64,000 nt of DNA. Source: Woeseia sp. GTDB taxonomy: Bacteria; Pseudomonadota; Gammaproteobacteria; Steroidobacterales; Woeseiaceae. A model generated the notes under the pieces. That model saw only the letters and a list, made by a program, of their open reading frames with translations, was not told the DNA's origin and ran no database searches. The position numbers and the translations under genes were made by a program. The DNA is taken from positions 620,001-684,000 of the forward strand of contig JAJFKW010000001.1 of the NCBI GenBank assembly GCA_021773015.1, in the 5' to 3' direction. Positions 1-9,135 of the stretch are shown here, piece by piece. How positions within the stretch are numbered: position 1 is the stretch's first letter; every line of letters starts with the position of its first letter.

Positions 1-1
1 T

Positions 2-730
2 TCGTCGGCAGTATTGGCAAGCACGATCGCCTTTGTGTGCGGGATTGCAGGCGTTTGTTGGCATAGCTATATTCTCGCTGGCCTAATATTGACGCCAACC
101 GGTTTGCATCTTTCTATGTCAAATGCCGCGTCTCTAATCGGCGTACAGCTCGCCATTATCGCATTGCTAGGCGGACTACAAATGGCTCTGCGAGGCTTAT
201 CCGGCGGTTTGTTGCTGATAGCCGCCGTCGCCGCGGCACTGACGGTATCGGCGCAAGGTGCAGCAGTTTCGGGTGTCCAGACCTGGCAGCTGCAAAGTCA
301 CATATTGGTTTCAATGATTGCCTACGGACTACTTTGCGTTGGCGCAATCGTCGCAATTTATGCACTCGCTCAAGACTCGCGTTTGCGCGCTGGCAAGCTG
401 TCGTCGGTTAACCGACTGTTTGCGCCGCTGGAGACGACTGAGGCGCTGCTGTACGGCATCGCCATGGCAGGATTTATCTCGCTATTGCTCGGCGTGCTAT
501 TGGGATTGACGTTTGTAGAGGACATATTCGCGCAACATCTCGTGCACAAGTCGGCGTTATCGATATTGGCACTAATATTGTTCGGAGTATTGCTATTGGG
601 CCGTCATTTCGCTGGCTGGCGTGGGCGCCGTGCAGTGTATCTTTATTTGATCGGTTTCATTATTTTGGGACTCGCCTACTTTGGCAGTCGTTACATTCTC
701 GAGTACATTCTTAGTCGCTCATGGGGATAG
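2..730 (+). CDS. ypjD: Cytochrome c assembly protein, CcsA/YpjD family (5' partial)
   Basis: The frame is open from base 2, so the gene probably begins before the window; the TTG at 14 is only the first internal start-like codon. About seven hydrophobic segments are visible. A conserved His pair lies in the motifs QSHILVS and QHLVHKS, as expected for the haem-handling CcsA/CcmC-like fold. The family member YpjD has about 260 residues, so only a short N-terminal piece is missing. The next gene is a CorB-type transporter, as in E. coli (ffh-ypjD-yfjD), so ffh is expected just upstream. Its exact role in Gammaproteobacteria is poorly defined. Family assignment is by motif and context. Confidence 0.85.
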   Translation, partial: SSAVLASTIAFVCGIAGVCWHSYILAGLILTPTGLHLSMSNAASLIGVQLAIIALLGGLQMALRGLSGGLLLIAAVAAALTVSAQGAAVSGVQTWQLQSHILVSMIAYGLLCVGAIVAIYALAQDSRLRAGKLSSVNRLFAPLETTEALLYGIAMAGFISLLLGVLLGLTFVEDIFAQHLVHKSALSILALILFGVLLLGRHFAGWRGRRAVYLYLIGFIILGLAYFGSRYILEYILSRSWG

Positions 731-733
731 TGC

Positions 734-793
734 AGCAACCGCGAATTCGATTATGGGTAGACAAGCAACCGCATATTCGATTATGGGCAGACA
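734..793 (+). repeat. Two-copy 30-bp tandem repeat
   Basis: Positions 734-763 and 764-793 are adjacent copies of a 30-bp unit that differ at only a few bases; both contain ATTCGATTATGGG. It lies between ypjD and the CorB-like gene. No convincing gene covers it, and a 70-codon frame through it lacks coding character. Confidence 0.8.
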
Positions 794-922
794 GCATCGG
801 TATGGCCGATCACGGGCTGACATGGCCGCCGCCTTGGCGCAATTTGCCCAGCATTTCCTTGACAGGCGTCGCGGCGCTTGATGAACTGATCGACGTATTG
901 GCATACAGGAGGTGCTCATTCG

Positions 923-2224
923 TTGGGCGATGACGTTCCCCTAGGGGCCTTAGTGGGTCTCATTCTTGTTCTACTTACCCTCTCCGCGTTCTTTTCGGGC
1001 TCAGAGACAGCCTTGATGAGCCTCAACCGTTACAAGCTTCGACACAAAGCTCGCAGCGGTCACCGAGGTGCAAAACTCGCAGAATCTCTGTTGGCCAAAC
1101 CAGACCGCCTAATCGGCTTGATACTGCTAGGTAATAATGCCGTTAATTTCGCGGCCGCATCACTGGTCGGCGTTATTTCTAGGGACTTGGGCGGACAACT
1201 CGGATTAGCGATTGGCACGGCCACGCTCACTCTGATTGTGTTGATATTTGCGGAGACCGCACCGAAAACAATGGCCGCACTCCATCCCGAGCGGGTCGCG
1301 TTCCCGGCCGCTTTCATTTACTACCCGCTGTTAAAAATTCTCTACCCGCTCGTATGGCTAACCAATTTGATGGCAAACGGCGTACTGTTTTTGCTTGGCC
1401 TACGAAAGTCGGACACCGAAGGGGACGCTTTAAGTCGTGAGGAATTGCGCACGATCGTTCACGAAGCGGGGACACGAATCTCTACCCGTTATCGACAAAT
1501 GTTGGTCAGTATTCTTGACCTGGAGCAAGTTACGGTTGACGACGTGATGGTTCCTCACAACGAAATCGTCGGTATTGATCTTGACGCAGATATTGATGAC
1601 ATCAAAAAGTTGATTGGCAATAGCAGCCACACACGGTTACCGGTGTTTCGTGACAACATCGATGCTGTCGTCGGCCTTTTGCACCTACGTAAACTCGCAA
1701 ACGTCGGCGGCAAATCTGAGTTTTCCAAGGCCGATATCGAAGCGCTCGTCATCGACCCGTATTTTGTACCCGAAGGTACACCCCTAAGCATTCAATTGGT
1801 GCAATTTCAAAAAAGCCAGCAAAGAATGGCGCTGATCGTTGATGAGTATGGCGATATTCAAGGTCTAGTAACGTTGGAAGATATTCTGGAAGAAATCGTC
1901 GGTGAATTTACCAGCGATTCGGGAAATGTTGATGAGGAAATAGTCCGCGAAAGCGACGGCTGTTACCTGGTATCCGGCGCAGCAAATATTCGTGAGATCA
2001 ATCGCGTTATGCAGTGGGCCCTACCGACCGATGGCCCCAAAACACTCAATGGATTGGTACTCGAGTATCTCGAAGACATTCCGGAAGCTGGAACCAAACT
2101 GAATATTGACGAATATCCGATCGAGATTGTCCTCACCAAAAACAACCGTGTCAGGTCAGCGCGAATATTCTCGTCCAAAGGTGAGATGTCGGTTGCACAC
2201 GGCAGCTTAGATCACTCGGCGTAA
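923..2224 (+). CDS. corB: HlyC/CorC-family (CorB/YfjD) membrane transporter, CNNM type
   Basis: 433-residue protein with the CNNM/CorB layout. A DUF21 membrane domain fills about residues 1-190, with the helix motif FSGSETALMSLNR. A CBS-domain pair follows at about 200-330, and a CorC_HlyC domain at about 345-425. The family is linked to Mg2+/Co2+ efflux or resistance. The TTG start is chosen because a strong Shine-Dalgarno (AGGAGG, 907-912) sits 10 bases upstream and the DUF21 domain starts at once. It is probably co-transcribed with ypjD, 192 bp away. The substrate is inferred from the family only. Confidence 0.9.
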   Translation: MGDDVPLGALVGLILVLLTLSAFFSGSETALMSLNRYKLRHKARSGHRGAKLAESLLAKPDRLIGLILLGNNAVNFAAASLVGVISRDLGGQLGLAIGTATLTLIVLIFAETAPKTMAALHPERVAFPAAFIYYPLLKILYPLVWLTNLMANGVLFLLGLRKSDTEGDALSREELRTIVHEAGTRISTRYRQMLVSILDLEQVTVDDVMVPHNEIVGIDLDADIDDIKKLIGNSSHTRLPVFRDNIDAVVGLLHLRKLANVGGKSEFSKADIEALVIDPYFVPEGTPLSIQLVQFQKSQQRMALIVDEYGDIQGLVTLEDILEEIVGEFTSDSGNVDEEIVRESDGCYLVSGAANIREINRVMQWALPTDGPKTLNGLVLEYLEDIPEAGTKLNIDEYPIEIVLTKNNRVRSARIFSSKGEMSVAHGSLDHSA

Positions 2225-2248
2225 CGCGCAACGAATTGCTAACCGAGG

Positions 2249-2265
2249 ACAATGTCATTCATTGT
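2249..2265. terminator. Weak hairpin between convergent genes
   Basis: ACAATG and CATTGT form a 6-bp stem with a 5-base loop between the convergent corB and radA genes. There is no real T-run, so termination activity is doubtful. Confidence 0.25.
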
Positions 2266-2330
2266 GCGTGTTTGTAACAACTTCGACGTCACGTAATTAG
2301 GTTGAATTTCATTTCCACCGTCGTCGCCAT

Positions 2331-3677
2331 CTACGCGAATCCAGCGTCCAGCGCTTCGTCCAAATTCGCCACTCCGATCACTTGTATTCCGGCAGGATGT
2401 TTCTTGGGAATATTGCCCTTCGGCACGATCGCTAGATCAAATCCCTGTTTCGACGCTGCGGCGATGCGTTCGCCACCGAACCTAACTGGCCGCACTTCGC
2501 CGGACAAGCCCACTTCACCGAAGCTAACGGCTCGCGGACGGACGGCTCGATCGCGCAAACTCGAAACAATGGACAACAGTACCGGTAGATCCGATGAGGT
2601 TTCGACGATTTTCAAGCCGCCTACCACGTTGATAAAGACATCATCGCCAACCAGTGAAATACCGCCGTGACGTTGTAGGATTGCCACCAACATTGCCAGT
2701 CGATTCTGCTCCACTCCCTGTGCTAGACGCTTCGCGTGATTACCGGCACAGTCAGCGACCAAAGCTTGAATTTCCACTAGCAAGGGCCGACTACCCTCCC
2801 AAGCCACTGAAACGACGCTCCCCGCATTGCTCTGTTCGCTTCCGCTAAGAAATATGGCGGAAGGATTTCGCACCTCCAAAAAACCGCCCTCCGTCATGGC
2901 GAATACGCCCATTTCATTGCTCGCACCAAATCGGTTCTTTACAGCTCGAACTATCGTGTAACGGCTGGCGCTGTCGCTTTCAAAATAAAGCACTGTGTCG
3001 ACCATATGTTCGACCACGCGCGGGCCAGCAATTGCGCCCTCTTTCGTAACGTGACCGACGAGGAATACGGCGATATCACGCTGCTTTGCAAATTGCACAA
3101 TGCGACCCACGCATTCGCGAAGCTGCACAACCGAACCTGGAGCCGATGGGAGATTGGAAGACACCATGGTTTGGATTGAATCGATGATCAATGCACCGGC
3201 CTGCATATCAGCAACCTGCTGAAGAATATTCTCCAATGAGGTATCCGCGAGAAGCCGGAGCGACGGGTTTTTTAATTGCAAGCGCTTGGCCCGATCGGCA
3301 ATCTGCCGCAATGACTCCTCCCCGGAGGCGTAACAAGTCTGGAGTGACTCGGGCAAATTCGACGCCACTTGCTGAAGTAGCGTCGATTTACCGACACCTG
3401 GGTCGCCGCCCAGCAAAATCACCGCGCCCGGTACCAAACCGCCACCCAATACCCGATCAAACTCCGCAAATCCCGTGGCGAATCGAACCTCCTGGTCAGC
3501 AGCGAGCGATTCCATCAACGTTGCCGTCTTGGATTTGCTTATCTTGACGGTCGACGCGGGTGACAGTGTCATTTGTGCAAGAGTATTCCAGGCATCGCAA
3601 TCCGGACACTGACCCTGCCATTTCACGCTATGGGCACCACAGTCCGCGCAGACATAGGCAGTTTTAGTTCGAGCCAT
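2331..3677 (-). CDS. radA: DNA repair protein RadA
   Basis: 448 residues when begun at the ATG at 3677; the frame continues 29 codons upstream, but the family starts at MARTKTAYVC. A four-Cys zinc finger is at C10-C13 and C24-C27. The RecA-like ATPase has Walker A GDPGVGKST (K97) and the RadA signature KNRFG (247-251). The C-terminus is Lon-protease-like, with GEVGLSGEVRPV. RadA (Sms) is a helicase-like ATPase that drives branch migration of recombination intermediates. It is transcribed divergently from the CHASE2 kinase. Length and motifs are complete. Confidence 0.97.
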   Translation of the reverse strand: MARTKTAYVCADCGAHSVKWQGQCPDCDAWNTLAQMTLSPASTVKISKSKTATLMESLAADQEVRFATGFAEFDRVLGGGLVPGAVILLGGDPGVGKSTLLQQVASNLPESLQTCYASGEESLRQIADRAKRLQLKNPSLRLLADTSLENILQQVADMQAGALIIDSIQTMVSSNLPSAPGSVVQLRECVGRIVQFAKQRDIAVFLVGHVTKEGAIAGPRVVEHMVDTVLYFESDSASRYTIVRAVKNRFGASNEMGVFAMTEGGFLEVRNPSAIFLSGSEQSNAGSVVSVAWEGSRPLLVEIQALVADCAGNHAKRLAQGVEQNRLAMLVAILQRHGGISLVGDDVFINVVGGLKIVETSSDLPVLLSIVSSLRDRAVRPRAVSFGEVGLSGEVRPVRFGGERIAAASKQGFDLAIVPKGNIPKKHPAGIQVIGVANLDEALDAGFA

Positions 3678-3896
3678 AAATTCGGCCTTTTCGCTCTCTA
3701 CATTGGTAATTCGACCGGCTAGAACGTGATTCCACAGGAATGTCCAAGCAATAGCGCGTATCAATTGATTTTAATTGTCCGACCGGAAAATAAACAGCTT
3801 TTGCGGTTCGAGAAGACCAATGATAGCACCGCTTTCAGCCGCTTCACTCGACATAAAAATGCCAACCCTATCTCATTAATAAACCTTGCGATTTCC

Positions 3897-3902
3897 TATA
3901 AT
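3897..3902 (+). promoter_or_regulatory. Perfect -10 hexamer before the CHASE2 kinase
   Basis: TATAAT at 3897-3902 is preceded by only a poor -35 match about 17 bases upstream. Transcription from here would begin near 3909, which argues for the kinase start at 3928 rather than the TTG at 3886. Confidence 0.45.
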
Positions 3903-3927
3903 TTCGACGTTATGTAGAGAAGCCCTA

Positions 3928-6030
3928 TTGGAAAAATACCGGAAGGAACAACGCGACCGTCTGGTCGCTCTGGCATTCGTCAGCATTTTGCTGATGCTGA
4001 TCTATGGGCCGCTCGCTAGTTGGTTTGTCGCTGCGGACCGTTTTGTATTTGACCGCTTCGCCGGACTCATAAAATCGGCTCCACCCGCTAATGCGCTCAT
4101 CGTCAGCATTGATCCCAAACGACGTTCGGAAAGCGACGTCCTACGGCAATATGGCGCACTGATTCAAGCAGCGAAACAAGCGCGCGCGCGTCGCATAATT
4201 CTCGCATCGCCTCCGCAAATATCCACAGAGCAGGACTTACCGGCTTGGGCAGCGACACTGTCCACAGGTACACCGGTGTATGTGCCATCGGACAATCGGC
4301 TCGCCGATGTCGCTAGCAAATCAGGCACCCTACGGCTGCAACCAGATAGCGACGGCGTATTGCGTCGGCTGGTATTGTGGAACCTCGACGGCGGCGTGAT
4401 GACGCCGTCATTGCCACTGTCAATTGCGTTTGATAATCCCGAATTCGCGAATGACCCCCGGATGTCCGCAATTGACGATTCAATTTATCTGGCCGCCTAT
4501 GCGCCGGTGGAGCGGCTAAATCCAGAGCAGATCCTCGCTAGCGATTTCGATCGTCGATCGCTAGCTGGTAAAACAATTTTGATCGACGCCGACATGCCGC
4601 TCGCCGGCTCGGTTGCCGTCCTGCCCAGTGGGCAATTTGTCACACGGTCTGAGGCGTCGGCCGCGTTGTTAGGGGACATCGAAAATCACAAAGCCATTAT
4701 CGCACCGCCGTGGATTCGCGCACTCGAGTGGTTGACCCCAGCATTATTGGCCATTGTCGCTGTTTTGTTTTTGCCAGATCGCAAACGACAGGATATTTTG
4801 ATGATCGCGGTCATCACCGTCATCGCAATGTTATTAATCGAGGCCTTGCTGCTGTTTGTAGGCAGGGTGCGCCTCGATCTGGGTCGTCCTATCCTCATCT
4901 ACGTTGGTACTTCGCTGCTGGCCTGGTGGCTTGCCGGCGGCGTCCGAAAAGCAGCGATAAACGCTTACAAAAAAGGCTCAGATTTTCTTTCGGCGGGAAG
5001 ACTGGAGCCTGCGTTCGCCGAATTCCGACGCTGTGACGCCACTGAAACAGTTGCGGCAGCTATGTACAAGCTTTCTCTTGCCTTTGAAGATCAAGCCAAA
5101 CCGGAACGGGCCGAGGCCGTCCTTAACTGGATGAAAAAAACACAGGGTTCACAGCGTGCCGCCGGAAACAAGCTGACGATGAGCGGTAACAGCGGCACGC
5201 CGCAGCGGCTTGGCCGCTATGTCATCGAAAGGAAGCTCGGTCGCGGTGCAATGGGCGCGGTCTATCTTGCGCGCGATCCGCGAATCAATCGTGCCGTCGC
5301 ATTGAAAGTCATTCCGATCGAGAAAGAATTTGAGGACGAAGAGCTGGAAGAGGCGCGATTACGCTTTTTCAGGGAAGCAGAATCGGCCGGCCGATTGACA
5401 CATCCCAATATCATCACCGTATTCGATTGCGGGGAGGACAAGCATTTAGCCTACATTGCGATGGAATTCCTGCCGGGAATACCGCTGACTCAATATACAG
5501 ACCCGAAAAAGCTGCTTGCGCCAAGCAGAGCGTTGGAAATCTGCGCAAGGACAGCGGAAGCCTTAGACTATGCGCACAATCAAGGCGTGATTCACCGCGA
5601 TATTAAGCCCGCAAATCTACTCTACAATCCACGTGAAGATATGCTCAAAATCAGCGATTTTGGGGTTGCGAGACTTACCGATAACAATCGCACGAAAACC
5701 GGCATTGTGCTTGGTACGCCAATGTACATGTCGCCTGAGCAACTCAACGCAGAAAATCTGACCGGGCACTCGGACCTATTCTCACTTGGTGTTACCCTGT
5801 ACGAACTTCTAACGGGAGAAGTGCCTTTTCGTGCCAACAATATTGCAGTACTAATGACTAAAATCACCACGGAAGATCCGAGTCCCGTTTCCAATCGACG
5901 CGCTGGCATACCACCTAGCGTCGACGCAGTTCTTTTCAAAGCGCTGGCGAAACGACCTGAAAACCGCTTCGCGAGCGGCGCCGAAATGGCGATTGCCTTG
6001 CGAAATTGTGCTAAATACGCCTCAACCTAA
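3928..6030 (+). CDS. CHASE2-domain serine/threonine protein kinase
   Basis: About 700 residues from TTG 3928. The frame is open from TTG 3886, but a consensus -10 box lies between the two. After an N-terminal membrane helix (about 10-35) comes an extracytoplasmic CHASE2 sensor (about 40-260), then hydrophobic helices (about 275-345). A cytoplasmic Hanks-type kinase fills about 428-695. It has the glycine loop GRGAMGAVY, the ATP lysine in VALKVI, the catalytic HRDIKPAN (D558), DFG (D577) and the activation segment GTPMYMSPEQL. All catalytic residues are present, so it should be an active receptor kinase. A PP2C phosphatase follows 18 bp downstream and an FHA protein after that, giving a writer-eraser-reader module. 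The signal sensed is unknown. Confidence 0.92.
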   Translation: MEKYRKEQRDRLVALAFVSILLMLIYGPLASWFVAADRFVFDRFAGLIKSAPPANALIVSIDPKRRSESDVLRQYGALIQAAKQARARRIILASPPQISTEQDLPAWAATLSTGTPVYVPSDNRLADVASKSGTLRLQPDSDGVLRRLVLWNLDGGVMTPSLPLSIAFDNPEFANDPRMSAIDDSIYLAAYAPVERLNPEQILASDFDRRSLAGKTILIDADMPLAGSVAVLPSGQFVTRSEASAALLGDIENHKAIIAPPWIRALEWLTPALLAIVAVLFLPDRKRQDILMIAVITVIAMLLIEALLLFVGRVRLDLGRPILIYVGTSLLAWWLAGGVRKAAINAYKKGSDFLSAGRLEPAFAEFRRCDATETVAAAMYKLSLAFEDQAKPERAEAVLNWMKKTQGSQRAAGNKLTMSGNSGTPQRLGRYVIERKLGRGAMGAVYLARDPRINRAVALKVIPIEKEFEDEELEEARLRFFREAESAGRLTHPNIITVFDCGEDKHLAYIAMEFLPGIPLTQYTDPKKLLAPSRALEICARTAEALDYAHNQGVIHRDIKPANLLYNPREDMLKISDFGVARLTDNNRTKTGIVLGTPMYMSPEQLNAENLTGHSDLFSLGVTLYELLTGEVPFRANNIAVLMTKITTEDPSPVSNRRAGIPPSVDAVLFKALAKRPENRFASGAEMAIALRNCAKYAST

Positions 6031-6048
6031 AGAACTGATTAGATATAA

Positions 6049-6876
6049 ATGAGCTTACGCGGAAAAATCAAGTTTGCGGAAATTACCGATACCGGCAAAG
6101 TACGCGATCACAACGAGGACGCCATCGGTTCCGATAACGAAACTGGGCTTATGGTTCTTGCCGATGGTATGGGCGGTTACAACGCCGGTGAAGTCGCGAG
6201 CGGTATCGCGGTCCAAACTATCGCCGAGTTAGCTATTGAGGGCGCGCATCGCGAGGAACGAAACGACGTTGACCCAACGTCTGGGTTGATGCGGCAGACG
6301 ATCGTACTCAGAGACGCCGTAGCACGCGCCAATAAAATCATCTTTCAGACGGCACAAAGTCAGACGAATTGTGAAGGTATGGGTACCACCCTGGTAGCTG
6401 GGATATTCTACGACGACAAGATATCTGTCGCGCATGTGGGTGATTCTCGAGCCTACCGCCTGCGTGACAACAAATTTGAGCAGTTAACCTTGGATCACTC
6501 GCTTTTACAGGAATTGGTGGATCGTGGCTTCTATTCCGAGGAGGAGGCACAGCGCTCCACGAATCGGAACTACGTGACGAGGGCGCTGGGCGTCGAGCCT
6601 ACTGTAGAGGTTGAGGTGAACGAATTTGAGGTACAGCCGGGAGACATCTATCTGCTGTGTTCGGACGGACTCCCCGACATGGTTGAAGATGAGGATATTC
6701 ACTTAACTATCAGCACGTTTAATGCTAGCCTTGATGTGGTTGGTCAACAGCTGGTTGATCTGGCCAACGATCACGGCGGGCGTGATAACGTATCCGTGAT
6801 GCTTGCGCAAGTAATTGACGCGTTTCCAGCGAAACGCGGCATTCTGCAAAAGCTCGCGGGGATGTTTCGGTCCTAG
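6049..6876 (+). CDS. PP2C-family serine/threonine phosphatase
   Basis: 275-residue soluble protein. The PP2C metal-binding motifs appear in order: DTGKVRDHNED near the N-terminus, LADGMGGYNAGEVAS, GTTLV, VAHVGDSRAYRLR, LLCSDGLPDMV and GGRDNVSVML. The core aspartates are all present, which indicates an active Mn/Mg-dependent phosphatase of the PrpC/Stp type. It starts 18 bp after the CHASE2 kinase and very likely reverses that kinase's phosphorylations (inference from operon structure). A short hydrophobic/basic tail ends the protein, without a clear membrane helix. Confidence 0.94.
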   Translation: MSLRGKIKFAEITDTGKVRDHNEDAIGSDNETGLMVLADGMGGYNAGEVASGIAVQTIAELAIEGAHREERNDVDPTSGLMRQTIVLRDAVARANKIIFQTAQSQTNCEGMGTTLVAGIFYDDKISVAHVGDSRAYRLRDNKFEQLTLDHSLLQELVDRGFYSEEEAQRSTNRNYVTRALGVEPTVEVEVNEFEVQPGDIYLLCSDGLPDMVEDEDIHLTISTFNASLDVVGQQLVDLANDHGGRDNVSVMLAQVIDAFPAKRGILQKLAGMFRS

Positions 6877-6964
6877 GGTGGCACGGAGTCAGCGGATGTG
6901 GCGAATTAAGCCGCTTCGCACAAGCCTGTTTGCAGAGTTTTGAATTGAGAGCGGCAATAACAAT

Positions 6965-7819
6965 ATGGCACGTTTAATCCTGAGTCTGGACAGCCAAGTC
7001 CTTGCTGAATACAACATGTCCAAAGAGCGTTATACGATTGGGCGTTTGCCGGACAACGATGTTCGCATTGACAACCCTGCAGTGAGTGGCCACCACTCGT
7101 TGATTATCAACATTCTCAACGATTCGTTTTTGGAAGATCTCAATAGCACCAACGGCACTTACGTAAATGGCAAGCTCATCAAGAAGCATGCTTTACAGCA
7201 CGGCGACGTCATCACAATTGGCCACCACCAATTGCGATTTGCCGATCAGCAAACCAACGAAACCGAGCAAGACGAATTCGAAAAAACGATGGTTATACCG
7301 GCCGGTCAGCAAAATCCAGCGCAACTCGCAAAAGCCGAAGAAGCAGCCGAGGCAGCAGCCTCAGCGGAATCGGACGCTGCAGTTGATGACGATCGAGTCG
7401 ACGTTAAGGTCGAAATGCCTGATACAGGAACAGATTCGCAAGCAGAGCGGGTAGCTGCATCGGAACCGGTGCGCGAACCGGTTCGTGAACCGGCTTCGCA
7501 TACCGCGACTTCAGCTGGAATAGACCCAAGCTCCGCACCAAACGCTTTGCCACTCGCTAAATTGCAGGTATTGAGTGGCGCGTTTGCCGGACGCGAGTTG
7601 GAGCTCACAAAGGCGCTGACGACGTTGGGCAGACCGGGTGTGCAGGTCGCCGCCATTACACGGCGTGCCGAGGGCTATTACGTGGTTCACGTCGAAAGTG
7701 GCGAGGAAGGCGATTATCCATTGGTGAATGGCCAACCTATTGGCGCTCAGGCCCGTAAACTTGCTGACAACGACGTGTTGCAGTTGGCCGGCGTCAAAAT
7801 GGGCTTTTTCGCAAGCTAG
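6965..7819 (+). CDS. FHA-domain protein with two FHA-like modules
   Basis: 284 residues. The N-terminal FHA domain (about 1-90) has the classic phosphothreonine-binding signature: GRLPDNDVRID, SGHHS and NSTNGTYVNG. The linker (about 100-190) is rich in Ala, Glu and Asp and contains a three-fold REPV-type repeat near residue 165. The C-terminal segment (about 195-284) resembles a second, degenerate FHA fold, with TLGRPGVQVAAITRR and PLVNGQPIG. It follows the kinase and phosphatase and is the likely phosphopeptide reader of the module. It ends 14 bp before the convergent alr gene. Confidence 0.88.
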   Translation: MARLILSLDSQVLAEYNMSKERYTIGRLPDNDVRIDNPAVSGHHSLIINILNDSFLEDLNSTNGTYVNGKLIKKHALQHGDVITIGHHQLRFADQQTNETEQDEFEKTMVIPAGQQNPAQLAKAEEAAEAAASAESDAAVDDDRVDVKVEMPDTGTDSQAERVAASEPVREPVREPASHTATSAGIDPSSAPNALPLAKLQVLSGAFAGRELELTKALTTLGRPGVQVAAITRRAEGYYVVHVESGEEGDYPLVNGQPIGAQARKLADNDVLQLAGVKMGFFAS

Positions 7820-7833
7820 TCCTGCTGCCGGCG

Positions 7834-8931
7834 CTAATTCGGCACTACGGTGCTCGATTCGCGATTCATGACGCCGCAAACAAGCTGATAAGGAATCGTG
7901 GCGGCTTGTCGAGCGACTTCCTCGACAGGTAATGCGTCCCCCCAAAGGATCACAGAATCTCCGACGTTGTCCCGACTATCGGAACCAAGATCGACTGCCG
8001 TCATATCCATCGAGACGTTGCCGATCGTCGGCACGAGCCGCTCATTCAGCAATACATTGGTGCCCGAAGGAATATATCGACTGTATCCGTCCCCGTACCC
8101 CGCCGATACGATTCCGAGCGTTGTTTGGCGGTCACTCTGCCATGTGCCACCGTAGCCAACATGCTCGCCCTCCGCCAGCGGTTTAACGGCCAGTAGTCGA
8201 GATTCGAATTGCATCACGGGTTTGAGGCCGAGGTCGGCGCCATTCGAGACAGGGAATGGCGAAATCCCGTATATCGCAACGCCTGGTCGGACCCATGTTC
8301 TGGCATTAGCGAATGATGGTCTAACGGCTTGCTCCCAGCCGAACAGGCCGGCTGAATTGGCAATACTAATATCGCCTTCAAAGGCGCCGGCAAATTTGGC
8401 GAATACCGCCAATTGGTCGACAGTTTTGTTATCTGCGGGATCGTCCGCATTCGCCAGATGCGTCATCAAGCGCAGCTCGCGCACCGCCTTGCAGTTGCGA
8501 AGTCTCGCCAAGGCAGCTACCGCGGCATCGACACCGAATCCCAGCCGATTCAAACCGGTATCGACTTTTAACCATGCGACTGCACTCAGATGCGGATTTT
8601 GTTCTAAGAGAATAATTTGTTGTTCGTTATGCACGACCAACTCGCACATCGCTTCGCCTGCCTGCCGCAACTCATCGTCATCAACAACACCCGACAACAG
8701 TACGATGGGTTGTTTGATCCCAGCATCGCGTAGCTTGTGGGCTTCAACAATCCTGGCAACCGCCAGACTGTCAGCCTGCGCAAGTTCATTGGCGACAACA
8801 GTGAGCCCATGTCCATACGCGTTAGCCTTCACGACGGCCATGACAGGCGCGCCCGCTGCTTTTTCTTTTATAGCATTGAGGTTGTGATGTAGCGCGGCAA
8901 GTCTAATCAGTGCTCTTGCGCCAAAGCTCAT
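7834..8931 (-). CDS. alr: Alanine racemase
   Basis: PLP-dependent interconversion of L- and D-alanine for peptidoglycan. The PLP lysine is K35 in AVVKANAYGHG, the second catalytic base is Y260 in GYGGTW, and the motifs GYGDGYSR and GNVSMDM are present. The ATG at 8931 is preferred; a TTG six codons upstream (8949) is possible, but neither has a strong ribosome-binding site. About 365 residues, a normal length. It lies 204 bp downstream of dnaB on the same strand, the common dnaB-alr order. Confidence 0.96.
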   Translation of the reverse strand: MSFGARALIRLAALHHNLNAIKEKAAGAPVMAVVKANAYGHGLTVVANELAQADSLAVARIVEAHKLRDAGIKQPIVLLSGVVDDDELRQAGEAMCELVVHNEQQIILLEQNPHLSAVAWLKVDTGLNRLGFGVDAAVAALARLRNCKAVRELRLMTHLANADDPADNKTVDQLAVFAKFAGAFEGDISIANSAGLFGWEQAVRPSFANARTWVRPGVAIYGISPFPVSNGADLGLKPVMQFESRLLAVKPLAEGEHVGYGGTWQSDRQTTLGIVSAGYGDGYSRYIPSGTNVLLNERLVPTIGNVSMDMTAVDLGSDSRDNVGDSVILWGDALPVEEVARQAATIPYQLVCGVMNRESSTVVPN

Positions 8932-9135
8932 GCGTAGTCTTTGACGCAAGGTCTAGCAATCGCGACGATCCAGTTGATTTCAGCCATCTGATGATTCACT
9001 GCTACGAGAATGCTTTAAAGGCCAATTTTGCTTACTCACGGATAGTCGCCGACTATCAACTACCCGGATAGCCAGGGCGGCTTAAAAAACGGTATCCACC
9101 ACCGCTGTATGATTGTGCTAGCCATTGCCGTTTGC

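Noticed and set aside
721-933. 70-codon frame over the 30-bp tandem repeat
   Set aside because: No ribosome-binding site, overlaps both neighbouring genes, and composition is not protein-like.
3928-7819. Type VI secretion regulatory cluster
   Set aside because: Kinase, phosphatase and FHA are present, but no Tss structural genes are nearby and the kinase has a CHASE2 sensor.
8222-8887. 221-codon plus-strand frame
   Set aside because: Antisense shadow of alr, Ser/Ala/Thr-rich, no recognisable features.
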